Shown: one piece after another, positions 49,309 through 59,647 of the stretch | How positions within the stretch are numbered: position 1 is the first letter of the stretch | How the letters are laid out: the number at the start of each line of letters is the position of its first letter | NCBI GenBank assembly: GCA_026984935.1 | Contig: JALSRD010000073.1 | Location: 68,313-132,312 of the forward strand | Direction: 5' to 3' | Source: Desulfobacterales bacterium | GTDB taxonomy: Bacteria > Desulfobacterota > Desulfobacteria > Desulfobacterales > JALSRD01 | Length of the DNA stretch: 64,000 nucleotides | The notes under the pieces: generated by a model | Seen by the model: the letters and a program-made list of their open reading frames with translations, nothing else | What the model was told of the DNA's origin: nothing | Databases searched by the model: none | Position numbers and translations under genes: made by a program

Positions 49309-49833
49309 GCAGTGTAACATTTATCGTCGCTGACCGCGCAAAACAGCACCTCAAGCGCCGGCTCGGCGGCGATGAAAACCGCCGCTGAGCGGCCGCTCCC
49401 CGCGGTAACACGTGATTCGGCGCTGCCCTTTTTTGTATGCGCTGAATTTCGGCCTCCAAAAGCCGGCTAGCTTTTTCCTGCAGGCGACAACACCGGCGGC
49501 CCCATCTTTCCGGAGAATCCGTACATCGCGGATGCGCTGTTCGCCATCGGGCGCCTCCCGACGAAAAACCCGCCTTTTTTTTAATTTCCGTTGAACCATT
49601 TCGGGCGAAAAGGGTACTCCTATGCAACAAGTACAGTTCATGGCGCTTTATGCCGATAATGGGCTTCGGAACGCGCGTTGGCGGCAAGAGGCCAGGAGGC
49701 CGAAATTTTTCAGCGCTCCGCAAATTTACTGAATTCAGGAGGGCATGCAAAAACCCCGCGGGATCTGCCGCCCCTTGGGGCGAAATCCTTGGAAGCGGAA
49801 TCGAGCGCCTCAATAAAGTAAAAGGAGAACGAG

Positions 49834-52347
49834 ATGGGCCTACCGGATCGCAGGCATCGCACGACGCGGAATCAAAAAACCTTGCGGGATTTCCGAAAAA
49901 AAATCATCGGGTTTCTCGGCAGTGCTTTTATCGCTGTTTGCGTGATGCTTGGCCGCGCACCTAACTGTGCAGCTTACATCCATACGGATCCGGCAGTGCC
50001 CAAGGTTTCCTTTTCAAGTCATAAAAGAGTGTATACCTTCCACGGAAGCGGTAACGATGGATATTCACAAATAGCGTATGATATCCGGGGCGTGTTCGAC
50101 ATCGATACCATGACAGCCACAGAGAAAATAGAAGTTGTCAATACCAGTATCATTGGCATAAAACCCCGCATCCTGATTTCCAGGGTCAAGTGCAGCGCCG
50201 ATCCATATCTGTTTATCGGCGCTTCCCGCAATGTCCTCCACGTGTCCGACAAAAGCGGCGTGTATGAGGAATTCTGGAACAATTTTCTTGTCAGGAAGAA
50301 TCTTCCCATCGGGCGCAGGCTCATCTCCGGGGCGGATAAGAAAAAGCTGCTCGACAAGGCGCTGCTGGAGGCCCGGTACCTGGAGATTGCTTCACCCAAA
50401 GCGTACGGCACGGTTCCGTACAACCATGGAGATATTTTCGTAAAAGTCATTCAAGCCCTTCCGCGGGACCTCGTCAAGCAGGGGATTGTGCAATACAGCC
50501 AAAAGGCCATGGTTACCGTTGAAGCAGGCAATGAACAAGTGGCGCTCGGCATAATAAAGATGAACGGCGCAGCGGGGGTTAAGATCATGCACCTGCCATA
50601 CGGCGTTGGGAGGCATGAACTCCAAATAAGGGCTTTACCCCTATCGCCCACAGGGAAGATCAGCCCGTGGCAGCCCTTCTGGTACGGCACTCCGGCGCCC
50701 GTCAACATAAACGCGCAAGAGGCCGAGGAAAGCTCTGCAAACGGTGTCAGGATCATCTCGCCGCATCCGAATCAGCATATAACGGACAGGCTCTATATTC
50801 TACTCGATGCGCCTTCGCGCAGGCCGGATGATCCCCCCGTAACGGGCAGAATCACCATTTCCAAAATGGATCCCAAGGGATACAACTTCGTTCCGGACGA
50901 GATCAAGGTCCTGACAAGGTCCTTTTCCCTGGATGCAACACAAAATTACCATGAAGAGGATTATCCCGCCCATACGATCATCGAGCAGTATCATGGTTCC
51001 TATGGCGGCAACCGGTACCGCCTGGAGATTATCTTTGACGGAAACAGAAACAGCCTCAACAAGTTTATGTATGATTTCTATATTGACGATATTTCCAAGA
51101 CCGCCAAAAGGGCCTCCCGATTCAAGGCAAATGGAATTGCCCCCGGGAAAAACATGGGGACCGCCAAACCGGGCGCGCCGGGCATGAATTTCCTTCTGGG
51201 AGTAACAAGCCCGTGGGATGGCGAGACATTTGTCGAAAAGGACGTACCCGTACATGTCGAGCTTGCGTCCGGCGTCAAGTGGCTCAAGGAAAACGGGGGT
51301 AAAAGGCGGGTGCAGCTCTATTGGAAATGGATGCCGCCAAAGCCGTCGAGCCACCATGTCACGATTGCGCGCGACCTCGTGTTTAAAGGTTATACAGCGG
51401 ATGTTATATTTAAATTCGGCGAGTTTCATCCCAGAGGAAAATGGCGCCTGCTGGTCAAAGCGGAGAGGGAGGGCCATAAAGCCGTCAGGGCACAGCGGCA
51501 CATCCGGGTTCTGGAGAAAAACCAGATGGATGCCTATCCCGGCTTCCAACCCCCGGGGCAGGCGATGTCCAGGTCCCATGCCGCCGGTTTCTCTCCCACC
51601 TTAACATTGGCGACACCAAGAAAGATGTACCGGGTCCCCGCCCACGTTGCCTTAGCCCTGGTGCATGCGGATGCACGTCGGGCGCAATTTCAGGTTGAAT
51701 ACCGGCCGGATGGCCATAAACATTTTGCGGCTGCACCGATGAATTCCTATAGGATCATCCACAATGGAAATCGCCGTGCCGTGTTTGAAAGCCGCAACCC
51801 CGGTTGTTGGCGCCTGCGTTTCCGGGAAGAGACAGCGGGAGCGATGTGGAGCGCCTGGCGGAACTTTCAGGTCGCCGGGATCGGCCCGGCCAGAGCGGGT
51901 AAAACCAAGACCGTACGCCCCGTCCGTTCCGCGATCCACCCCGCGGCGCCCGCCATCGCGTCTCCCCGGGAGCGCCAGACGTTCATGCTGACGGGAAAGG
52001 CAGTGTGGATCCATGCGAAGGTCAGGCATGCCTCGGGCGCCAGAGTTGCCCTTGCGGTTCAATATGCGGAGCATGGCCATTTCGTCGGTATCCAACCCCG
52101 GATAAACGAGGAGCACGGAAAAACCGTGACCGCCGTGGATATCCTGCTTTCAAAGGCGGGCCAATACCAATTGCGGGCGAAATTGACAATCCCGGGCGCC
52201 GCCTGGGGCAGTTGGCGAAAATTCAGGGTAGATCGCATCGCCAGGACTTCCATCCATAAAATTCACAAACGCACGAAGGAAATAAAGGCAACCGGCTTCC
52301 ATTCGAAGGGGCTGGGGATGCAGCCGGCGGCGGCCAAAATCAGGTAG
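49834..52347 (+). CDS. large predicted exported protein of unknown function (837 aa)
   Basis: Basic N-terminus plus hydrophobic segment KKIIGFLGSAFIAVCVMLGRAPNCAAYIH; uninterrupted 837 codons with repeated beta-rich segments (ISPHPNQHITDRLYILLDAP, VTSPWDGETFVEKDVPVHVEL, IASPRERQTFMLTGKAVWIHAKV); AAAAGGAGAACGAG before the ATG. Confidence 0.8.
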   Translation: MGLPDRRHRTTRNQKTLRDFRKKIIGFLGSAFIAVCVMLGRAPNCAAYIHTDPAVPKVSFSSHKRVYTFHGSGNDGYSQIAYDIRGVFDIDTMTATEKIEVVNTSIIGIKPRILISRVKCSADPYLFIGASRNVLHVSDKSGVYEEFWNNFLVRKNLPIGRRLISGADKKKLLDKALLEARYLEIASPKAYGTVPYNHGDIFVKVIQALPRDLVKQGIVQYSQKAMVTVEAGNEQVALGIIKMNGAAGVKIMHLPYGVGRHELQIRALPLSPTGKISPWQPFWYGTPAPVNINAQEAEESSANGVRIISPHPNQHITDRLYILLDAPSRRPDDPPVTGRITISKMDPKGYNFVPDEIKVLTRSFSLDATQNYHEEDYPAHTIIEQYHGSYGGNRYRLEIIFDGNRNSLNKFMYDFYIDDISKTAKRASRFKANGIAPGKNMGTAKPGAPGMNFLLGVTSPWDGETFVEKDVPVHVELASGVKWLKENGGKRRVQLYWKWMPPKPSSHHVTIARDLVFKGYTADVIFKFGEFHPRGKWRLLVKAEREGHKAVRAQRHIRVLEKNQMDAYPGFQPPGQAMSRSHAAGFSPTLTLATPRKMYRVPAHVALALVHADARRAQFQVEYRPDGHKHFAAAPMNSYRIIHNGNRRAVFESRNPGCWRLRFREETAGAMWSAWRNFQVAGIGPARAGKTKTVRPVRSAIHPAAPAIASPRERQTFMLTGKAVWIHAKVRHASGARVALAVQYAEHGHFVGIQPRINEEHGKTVTAVDILLSKAGQYQLRAKLTIPGAAWGSWRKFRVDRIARTSIHKIHKRTKEIKATGFHSKGLGMQPAAAKIR

Positions 52348-52356
52348 GTGGCGACA

Positions 52357-52518
52357 ATGAATAAACTTTGCATTTTCGTCTGCACGACGGCTTTCGGCTG
52401 GCTGGGGTGGTGGCTCGGAGCCAAGGCGGGATTCATGACCGGCTTTGTGATCAGCAGCATCGGCAGTCTGGCGGGAGTCTATGTGGGCTGGCGCATCCAC
52501 CGGGATTACCTGAGCTGA
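52357..52518 (+). CDS. 53-aa small membrane protein
   Basis: MNKLCIFVCTTAFGWLGWWLGAKAGFMTGFVISSIGSLAGVYVGWRIHRDYLS: two hydrophobic Gly-rich segments; immediately downstream of the large exported protein; below the ORF-track size cutoff. Confidence 0.7.
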   Translation: MNKLCIFVCTTAFGWLGWWLGAKAGFMTGFVISSIGSLAGVYVGWRIHRDYLS

Positions 52519-52623
52519 CGCCGGCATCGCAAAGCGGTGCAGACGCCAGGTCTCAATTGCGCGGCGGCCCCGCCGGCCGGGCAGGATTCCGGCCAATACG
52601 TCTTGCCGTGGCATGCGGTATGC

Positions 52624-54423
52624 TCAGGGCGCCGGTTTTTCCAGTACCGGAATCACGGCAAAGCGCTCCGCGTCCACCAGGCCCTGATCCGAAATCCGCA
52701 GCTGCGGAATCACCACCAGGGCCATCAGGGAAAGCTGCATGTTGGGGTTGTTGAGCCGGCAGCCGCAGGCCCTGAAGCCTTCCAGCACGCCGGCGGCCTT
52801 GTGCGCCACGGTTTGCGCCGGTTCGCCGGACATGAGCCCGGCAATGGGCAGCTCGACCATACCGATGACCGCGCCCTCTTTAACCACGATCTGGCCGCCG
52901 CCGATCTCGGCCAGCCGGTTGGCGGCCAGGGCCATGTGGCTCTCGTCGGTGCCCACTACGACCAGGTGGTGGCAGTCGTGGGCCACGGTGGTGCCGATGG
53001 CGCAGGTCGCCGTTAGGCCGAAGCCCTGCACCAATCCGACCTGTATGCCGGAAGTCCCCTTGTGGCGCGCCACCACGGCGATTTTGGCCAGGTCCCGCCC
53101 CCGGTCGGTGGACACTTCACCGTTGCGGGCGGTGACCGCTATGCGCAGGTGCCGGCTGGGCGCCTGGTTCTCGATCACGCCGATCACGTTTGCGGTCCAT
53201 GGGCCGTCCGCCGGGGCTGTGAGCCGGAAGTCCGCCGCGGCCAGACGGCGTGGCAGGTGCACCGAACCGGTGACCCAGTCGGGATACGAGATCGCGGGCC
53301 GTTCGTAGCGCAGCTGCCCCCCTTCGGCGATAACGCGCCCCCCGGCGATAACCGTTTCGGCCGCCAGCTCCGTCAGTGAGGGCGTGATCAGCAGGTCGGC
53401 ATAGCGGCCCGGAGCGATCAGCCCCACGTCGCGGGCCACCCCGAAGTGCGTTGCGGTGTTGATGGTGGCCATCTGGACGGCGGTGACCGGCGGCACGCCC
53501 TGGGCGATGGCATGGCGCACGACCCGGTCCACGTGCCCGTCGTTCACCAGGGTTTCGGCGTGGCAGTCATCGGTGCACAGGAGGAAGTGCCGTGGGTCCA
53601 GGCCGCCTTCCGTGACGGCGCGTACCTGGCGCGCCACGTCATGCCAGCTGGAGCCCAGGCGCAGCATGGCCTTCATCCCCTGGCGAACGCGCGCAACGGC
53701 ATCTGCGCGGCGCGTACCCTCATGGTCGTCCTCGGGACCGCCGGCGGCATAGCCGTGAAAAGCCAGCCCCAGATCAGGTACCGCGTAATGCCCCCCGATC
53801 ACCTTGCCGGCCTGACGGGTGGCGGCCATTTCGGCGTGCATTTTTTCGTCTCCGTTGAACACTCCGGGAAAGTTCATCATTTCGCCCAGGCCGATCATCC
53901 CGTCCCAGGCCATGGCTGTGGCCACGTCTTCAGGGCCGATGGCCGCCCCCGGGGTTTCCAGGCCGGGCGCCGAAGGCACGCATGACGGCATCTGGACCCA
54001 CACATGAATGGGCTGACGGCGCGCTTCATCCAGCATCAGGCGAACCCCCTTCAGGCCGAAAATATTGGCAATCTCATGGGGATCGACAAACATGCCGGTG
54101 GTTCCCCAGCGTGCCGCCGCAAAGGCGAACGCGCTCACCGTCAGCATGCCGGACTCGACGTGCATGTGGGCATCCAGCAGGCCGGGCACCAGGTACTTTC
54201 CGGCCGCGTCGATCACCTGCGTCCGGTCTCCTATGGTGTGGGCGGCATCCGGGCCCACATAGGCGATGCGTTTCTGTCTGACCGCGACATCTGTGCCGGG
54301 CACAATCTCACCGGACTGTACGCAGACCCACCGGCCGTTGCGGATCACCAGGTCGGCCGGCTCGCGCCCCATGGCGACGGCCACCAGGCCGCGTGTCCTG
54401 CGAGCTAGGGCTTCTGTGTTCAT
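52624..54423 (-). CDS. ade: adenine deaminase
   Basis: LVPGLLDAHMHVESGMLTVSAFAFAAARWGTTGMFVDPHEIANIFG; HYAVPDLGLAFHGYAAGGPEDDHEGT; LCTDDCHAETLVNDGHVDRVVRHAI. Confidence 0.95.
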   Translation of the reverse strand: MNTEALARRTRGLVAVAMGREPADLVIRNGRWVCVQSGEIVPGTDVAVRQKRIAYVGPDAAHTIGDRTQVIDAAGKYLVPGLLDAHMHVESGMLTVSAFAFAAARWGTTGMFVDPHEIANIFGLKGVRLMLDEARRQPIHVWVQMPSCVPSAPGLETPGAAIGPEDVATAMAWDGMIGLGEMMNFPGVFNGDEKMHAEMAATRQAGKVIGGHYAVPDLGLAFHGYAAGGPEDDHEGTRRADAVARVRQGMKAMLRLGSSWHDVARQVRAVTEGGLDPRHFLLCTDDCHAETLVNDGHVDRVVRHAIAQGVPPVTAVQMATINTATHFGVARDVGLIAPGRYADLLITPSLTELAAETVIAGGRVIAEGGQLRYERPAISYPDWVTGSVHLPRRLAAADFRLTAPADGPWTANVIGVIENQAPSRHLRIAVTARNGEVSTDRGRDLAKIAVVARHKGTSGIQVGLVQGFGLTATCAIGTTVAHDCHHLVVVGTDESHMALAANRLAEIGGGQIVVKEGAVIGMVELPIAGLMSGEPAQTVAHKAAGVLEGFRACGCRLNNPNMQLSLMALVVIPQLRISDQGLVDAERFAVIPVLEKPAP

Positions 54424-54737
54424 GACGGGTTTCCTTCTGTTGGCATGTGGATTTCAAATCCCGGATACGGCGGCAGGCTTCGCAGCGCAAAGCACCCGGG
54501 GTGTGTCATCACCGGGATTGGCCGGTGCATGAGGCCATTCCGGCCGTTCCGCCTGGCCGAACAGTATAGTGAAAAGCCGGGGCCGTGTCCACAAATGATG
54601 CCGGGCATACATTTCGCTTCCCTCTGTTCGCGGGCGGCACAGTATCTCCGGGGGAACCGTTTTGGCAAAAAGATATTGTAATCTGCCGCGCGGCGGCGTA
54701 AAATTCCAAATTAACCTAATCGGATGGGCGAACCGTT

Positions 54738-55727
54738 ATGAAACGATCTGCAACCCAGAAGCTGAGTCTGTTTTACGAGCAGTTCTGCGGCAACGACAAC
54801 GTGCTGGTGGTCATCAATGCCGACCCCGACGCCATTGCCAGCGCCATGGCGGTCAAGCGTCTCCTGTGGCGCAAGGTGGCGGCCGTCACACTGGCATGCA
54901 TCAACATCGTCAAGCGGCCGGACAACCTGGCCATGGTCCGGCTGCTGAACGTGCCGCTGATTCATCTGGCCGAACTTGAATGCGAGCATTTCACGCGTTT
55001 TGTCATCGTGGACTCCCAACCGGACCACAACGTCCTTTTCGCGCCCTACAAGTACTGCGTGATGATCGATCATCACCCCGATTCGGGCATCGAGGCCCCT
55101 TTCCGCGATATCCGGCCCCACTACGGCGCCACCGCCACGATGCTGACCGAATACCTGCGGGCGGCCAAGATCAAGCCTTCGGTCAAACTGGCCACCGGCC
55201 TGTTCCATGCCATTCAGACCGATACCGATAATTTCAAGCGCAAGGCGCTGATCGAGGATGTGCGTGCTTTCCAGTTCCTGTTCAGGTATGCCAACATGTA
55301 CCTGGCAAACAAAATCGGTCAGAGCGATCTGCAGTTCAACTTCCTGAAATACTACAAGGTCGCCATCGAGAACCGCCGATTGTACCGCGGCCGTGTTTTT
55401 GTGTACCTGGGGCCGGTCGTGCATCCGGATGTGTGCGTTCTGATCGCCGATTTTTTCATGCGCGTCAGCTCGATCAAATGGAGCATCGTCGCCGGCGTCT
55501 ACGATCGGCGCCTGATCATCATATTTCGCAATGACGGTATCCGCAAAAACGCCGGCCGGGTCGCCCAGCAGAGTTTCGGGCATTTCGGGTCCGCCGGCGG
55601 ACACAAGAGCATGGCCCGGGCGGAAATTCCGATCAGTGCCCTCAAACCCCTGATCGATCCCCAAAAGGAAAAACAGATGGCGGAGTGGATCCGGGAGCAG
55701 CTGAAACGCAAAGTCATCAAAAAGTAG
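54738..55727 (+). CDS. DHH-family phosphoesterase (NrnA-like)
   Basis: NVLVVINADPDAIASAMAVKRLLW; FVIVDSQPDHN; VMIDHHPDSG; C-terminal DHHA1 GGHKSMARAEIP. Confidence 0.9.
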   Translation: MKRSATQKLSLFYEQFCGNDNVLVVINADPDAIASAMAVKRLLWRKVAAVTLACINIVKRPDNLAMVRLLNVPLIHLAELECEHFTRFVIVDSQPDHNVLFAPYKYCVMIDHHPDSGIEAPFRDIRPHYGATATMLTEYLRAAKIKPSVKLATGLFHAIQTDTDNFKRKALIEDVRAFQFLFRYANMYLANKIGQSDLQFNFLKYYKVAIENRRLYRGRVFVYLGPVVHPDVCVLIADFFMRVSSIKWSIVAGVYDRRLIIIFRNDGIRKNAGRVAQQSFGHFGSAGGHKSMARAEIPISALKPLIDPQKEKQMAEWIREQLKRKVIKK

Positions 55728-55843
55728 CGCCCGGGCATCGAACAGCCGGCCCGTGTCCCGCCGGTTGGGAGCGGCGGGCAATACAGGTGACAGCGGTATT
55801 TCAGGATACGGAAAAATTGCTTATGACCCTCGAAGGCCCACAA

Positions 55844-56656
55844 ATGAGACTGACCATTCTGGGATCGGGCACCTGTGTTCCCTCGCTGGACCGCAGCTCC
55901 TGCGCTGTGCTGATCCGGACCGGCGGCCGTCGGCTGCTTATCGACTGCGGGCCGGGCACCATGCGGCGCCTGCTGAGAACCGGCACCACCATTTTCGATC
56001 TGGATTACATTTTGTTAAGCCATTTTCATCCGGATCACAGCGCCGAAATCGTACCGCTGCTTTTCGCCACCAAGTATCCCGACGGCGGCCGCCGTCGGCG
56101 GCCGCTGACCATTGTTGCCGGCCGGGGATTTCAGCGTTTTTACGATGGTCTGCGCGCTGTGTACGGCTCCTGGATCGAACTGGCACCCGGCCTGCTGAAA
56201 ATCGTGGAGCTGGGCACCGAGCGGCAGGAGCAGATGGCGGCTGGGGCGTTCACCCTGACCTCGGCACCTGTGGTGCATGGCCCGGAGAGCCTGGCCTACC
56301 GCATCGATAGTCCGGATGGGCATTCGATCGTCTACTCCGGCGATACCGATTACAGCGAAAACCTGATCGAACTCGCCCGGGCCGCGGACATACTGGTCTG
56401 CGAATGCGCCACACCCGACGGGATGAAGGTCGATGGCCATTTGACACCATCACTGGCCGGCGAAATCGCCCGCCGGGCAAAGGTGGCGCAACTGATTCTG
56501 ACGCATTTTTATCCCGCATGCGAAGCCGTGGATCTTTACGCCCAATGCCGCCGCTCATACAGCGGTTCCCTGCTGCTGGCCCGCGACCTGCTCGACGTGG
56601 ATCCCGCGGCTGCGGGCGGCCGGCAACCGGCTGCCGATAACCGGAACAGGCCATGA
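55844..56656 (+). CDS. MBL-fold metallohydrolase (RNase Z-like)
   Basis: LTILGSGTCVPSLDRSSCAVLIRTGGRRLLIDCGPGTMRRLL; LLSHFHPDHSAEIVPLLFA; YSGDTDYSENLIELARAADILVCEC. Confidence 0.92.
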   Translation: MRLTILGSGTCVPSLDRSSCAVLIRTGGRRLLIDCGPGTMRRLLRTGTTIFDLDYILLSHFHPDHSAEIVPLLFATKYPDGGRRRRPLTIVAGRGFQRFYDGLRAVYGSWIELAPGLLKIVELGTERQEQMAAGAFTLTSAPVVHGPESLAYRIDSPDGHSIVYSGDTDYSENLIELARAADILVCECATPDGMKVDGHLTPSLAGEIARRAKVAQLILTHFYPACEAVDLYAQCRRSYSGSLLLARDLLDVDPAAAGGRQPAADNRNRP

Positions 56657-57339
56657 GATACTATCCGGTGATGCTCGATATCGCGAAAAAGCACTGCCTC
56701 GTTGTGGGCGGCGGTGCAGTGGGTGCACGCAAGGCCCGCAAGCTGCTCGAATGCGGCGCACGGGTCACCATTGTCAGCACCGAATTCTGCCCGGAGCTGA
56801 CCGCTCTGGCTAGGCAGGGCGACGTGACGCTGAAAAAACGCCCTTATCGGGCGCATGAACTGGAGGGCATGTTCCTGGTCATCGGCGCCACCGACGATGA
56901 AGCGCTGAACCGGCGCATCAGCGAGGATGCCGACCGGCGCCACATGCTGTGCAACATCGCCGACCGGCCGCAGGCCTGTAACTTCATCCTGCCGGCGATC
57001 GTCGAGCAGGGAGACCTGACGATTGCCGTCTCGACGTCAGGGAAGAGTCCGGCCTTTGCCAAATACCTGCGTCGGCGGTTCGAGGGGGAGTTCGGTCCGG
57101 AATATGCTCAATTCCTGGGGCTGATGGGGGCCATCCGCCGCCGGCTGCTGGTACAGCAGCACGCTCCCGAGGCCCACAAGCATCTTTTCGAAAACCTGAT
57201 CGCCGGCGGGCTGCTGGAGATGATCCGCAAGGGCGCCCGTCCACAGATCGACGCACTGTTGGCAGAGGTGCTGGGAGAGGGCTTCAGCCTCACGGAGCTG
57301 GAGGCATCACTCCCGGCACAAGTCGCCGGGAAGGCATAG
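56653..57339 (+). CDS. precorrin-2 dehydrogenase / sirohydrochlorin ferrochelatase (CysG N-terminal type)
   Basis: MRYYPVMLDIAKKHCLVVGGGAVGARKARKLLECGARVTIVS; AATDDEALNRRI-like; NIADRPQACNFILPAIVEQGDLTIAVSTSGKSPAFAKYLRR. Confidence 0.94.
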   Translation: MRYYPVMLDIAKKHCLVVGGGAVGARKARKLLECGARVTIVSTEFCPELTALARQGDVTLKKRPYRAHELEGMFLVIGATDDEALNRRISEDADRRHMLCNIADRPQACNFILPAIVEQGDLTIAVSTSGKSPAFAKYLRRRFEGEFGPEYAQFLGLMGAIRRRLLVQQHAPEAHKHLFENLIAGGLLEMIRKGARPQIDALLAEVLGEGFSLTELEASLPAQVAGKA

Positions 57340-57348
57340 GGACGCGAT

Positions 57349-58170
57349 ATGCAGCACATCGACCTGGCGGTGGCCATCCTCTATCTGATGAGCACGGCAA
57401 CCTACGTCGCTTTTTTCCTGTTTCAAAAAAAGCTGCTGGCGCGTATCGCCATCGCCCTGCTGGCCGCCGGGTTTTTAGGCCACACATCGGTGCTGCTGTG
57501 GCGTTATATTTCCAACGGCAGCCTGCCGGTGCGCGATTTTGCCCAGACGCTTTCTCTGGCCAGCTGGTCGGTGGCCGGTGCGTTTCTGTTGCTTGAGCTG
57601 CGCTTCAGGCTGAAGATCATGGGGATCTTCGCCGCGCCGCTGGCGGCGGCGACCCTGCTGGTCTCCTTTTTCCTGCCGGCGGCGCCGGCCACGGCCAAAC
57701 CCATATTCAGCAGCCTGTGGCTCAGCTTTCACGTCATCGCCGTTTTCCTGGGTGAAGCGGCCCTGGCCCTGGCCTGCGGAGTCGGCCTGTTGTATCTGAT
57801 CCAGGAGCATGCCATCAAAACCAAGCGGCCCGGGTTCTTCTTCAAGCGCCTGCCGTCACTGGAATTGCTCGATGCCACCGGTTACAGCTGCATTATCGCC
57901 GGATTTACCCTGATGACCATCGGGCTGGCGGTCGGATTTATCTATGCCAAGAGCGTTTGGGGAAAATTCTGGAGCTGGGACCCCAAAGAGGTGTGGTCCG
58001 GTATTACCTGGGTCGTGTATGCCGCACTGCTGCATGAACGCCTGACCGTAGGATGGCGCGGACGGCGGGCGGCCATCTTTGCGATCATCGGATTCGGTGT
58101 GGTGCTGTTTACGTTTTTGGGCGTCAACTTCCTGCTCAAGGGACACCACGGTTCTTTTACGCGCTGGTAG
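57349..58170 (+). CDS. cytochrome c biogenesis protein CcsA/HemX family
   Basis: Multi-TM ORF with tryptophan-rich motif AKSVWGKFWSWDPKEVWSGITWVVYAALLHERL. Confidence 0.93.
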   Translation: MQHIDLAVAILYLMSTATYVAFFLFQKKLLARIAIALLAAGFLGHTSVLLWRYISNGSLPVRDFAQTLSLASWSVAGAFLLLELRFRLKIMGIFAAPLAAATLLVSFFLPAAPATAKPIFSSLWLSFHVIAVFLGEAALALACGVGLLYLIQEHAIKTKRPGFFFKRLPSLELLDATGYSCIIAGFTLMTIGLAVGFIYAKSVWGKFWSWDPKEVWSGITWVVYAALLHERLTVGWRGRRAAIFAIIGFGVVLFTFLGVNFLLKGHHGSFTRW

Positions 58171-58174
58171 ATCC

Positions 58175-59530
58175 ATGAAAACACTATCTCCCATGAATAC
58201 TGGAAGCGCTTCGCCGGACCGCGGCTGCCGCAGTACCGAGGGGGCCAGAAAAAACAAATTCACCATCGTCCTGCTGGGGCTGAACCACAAGACCGCACCG
58301 GTGGAACTGCGCGAATGCCTGGCCTTTTCGCGTGATGAGACTTCCACCGCCGCCCGGCTGCTGCTGCAGGAACCCGCGGTGCGTGAACTGGTGCTCTACT
58401 CGACCTGCAACCGCATCGAAATGCTGATGGCTACCGACAACCAGCTGAAGGCCGTGGCCGCCGCCAAGCGTTTCATCTCGGATTTTCATCATGTCGCCCT
58501 GGACCGTTTTGACGCCGCCCTGTATGTCAACGTCGGCGACCAGGCCGTGCGGCACCTCTTCCGGGTCGCCGCCAGCCTGGATTCCATGATGGTGGGCGAA
58601 CCCCAGATCCTGGGGCAGATCAAGGAGGCTTATTTTACGGCCACCAGGCACAAAACCTCCGGTGTGATCTTAAACCGCCTCTTGCACCGCGCTTTTTTCG
58701 TGGCCAAACGCGTGCGTACCGAGACCGGCATTGGCGACCATGCCGTTTCCATCAGCTATGCGGCCATCGAACTGGGCCGCAAGATTTTCGGATCCCTGGC
58801 CGATAAAAGCGCTCTTCTGATCGGTGCCGGGGAAATGGCCGAACTGGCCGTTGAGCACCTGCGGCGCCAGCGCGCCGGAAAAATCCTGGTGGCCAACCGC
58901 ACTTTCGAAAACGCCGTGAATCTGGCGCAGCATTTCGGCGGCCAGGCGGTGGCCTTCGACGAAATCGGCACCTGCCTGCAGGACGTGGACATCATCATCA
59001 GTTCGACCGGATCGCCGAAGCCGATTATCACCCGCGAGCAGGTCAAAAAGTGCATCCGCCGCCGCCGCAACCGGCCCCTTTTTTTCATCGACATCGCGGT
59101 CCCGCGCGACATCGACCCGGAGGTCAACCGGCTGACCAACACCTATGTCTACGACATCGACGATTTGAAGGGTGTGGTCGAGGAGAACCTGGAGGAACGC
59201 AACCGGGAGGCCGTCAAGGCCGAGAGGATCATCGACGAGGCGGTGCTGCGCTTCCACGCCTGGTTCGAAAGCCTGGAAGTGACACCGACCATTATCGCGC
59301 TGAGGGAAAAAATACAAGCCATTGCCGATGCCGAAGCCAGGAGGGCTTTCAGGGCGATGCCGGGACTGGGCGAAGATGGCCGCCAGGCAATTCTGCGCAT
59401 GCAGGCCGCCATGATCAAAAAAATTCTGCACCACCCGACCCTTTTCCTGAAAAAGAACAGCCACCGTGACGACAGGGCGCAACTGGTCGACACGGTTCGC
59501 AAGATTTTCGGGATGGATGACCGGCCATGA
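58175..59530 (+). CDS. hemA: glutamyl-tRNA reductase
   Basis: LLGLNHKTAPVELRECLAF; LVLYSTCNRIEM; LDSMMVGEPQILGQIKEAY; HAVSISYAAIELGRKIFG; GAGEMAELAVEHLRRQ. Confidence 0.96.
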   Translation: MKTLSPMNTGSASPDRGCRSTEGARKNKFTIVLLGLNHKTAPVELRECLAFSRDETSTAARLLLQEPAVRELVLYSTCNRIEMLMATDNQLKAVAAAKRFISDFHHVALDRFDAALYVNVGDQAVRHLFRVAASLDSMMVGEPQILGQIKEAYFTATRHKTSGVILNRLLHRAFFVAKRVRTETGIGDHAVSISYAAIELGRKIFGSLADKSALLIGAGEMAELAVEHLRRQRAGKILVANRTFENAVNLAQHFGGQAVAFDEIGTCLQDVDIIISSTGSPKPIITREQVKKCIRRRRNRPLFFIDIAVPRDIDPEVNRLTNTYVYDIDDLKGVVEENLEERNREAVKAERIIDEAVLRFHAWFESLEVTPTIIALREKIQAIADAEARRAFRAMPGLGEDGRQAILRMQAAMIKKILHHPTLFLKKNSHRDDRAQLVDTVRKIFGMDDRP

Positions 59531-59560
59531 AGGACACATCGCCTGCCGGTGAGCGGAGGA

Positions 59561-59590
59561 TTGAAAAAATTCTTTACTTGCTGATATAAT
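59561..59590 (+). promoter_or_regulatory. predicted sigma-70-type promoter upstream of the dksA-like gene
   Basis: TTGAAA (59561-59566), 18-bp spacer, TATAAT (59585-59590), in an AT-rich stretch ahead of the CDS. Confidence 0.65.
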
Positions 59591-59647
59591 TTTGTTACAA
59601 AAAAAATTTTCTTTGTGTCGATCAAACCATAAGTGGCAGGTCTTACC

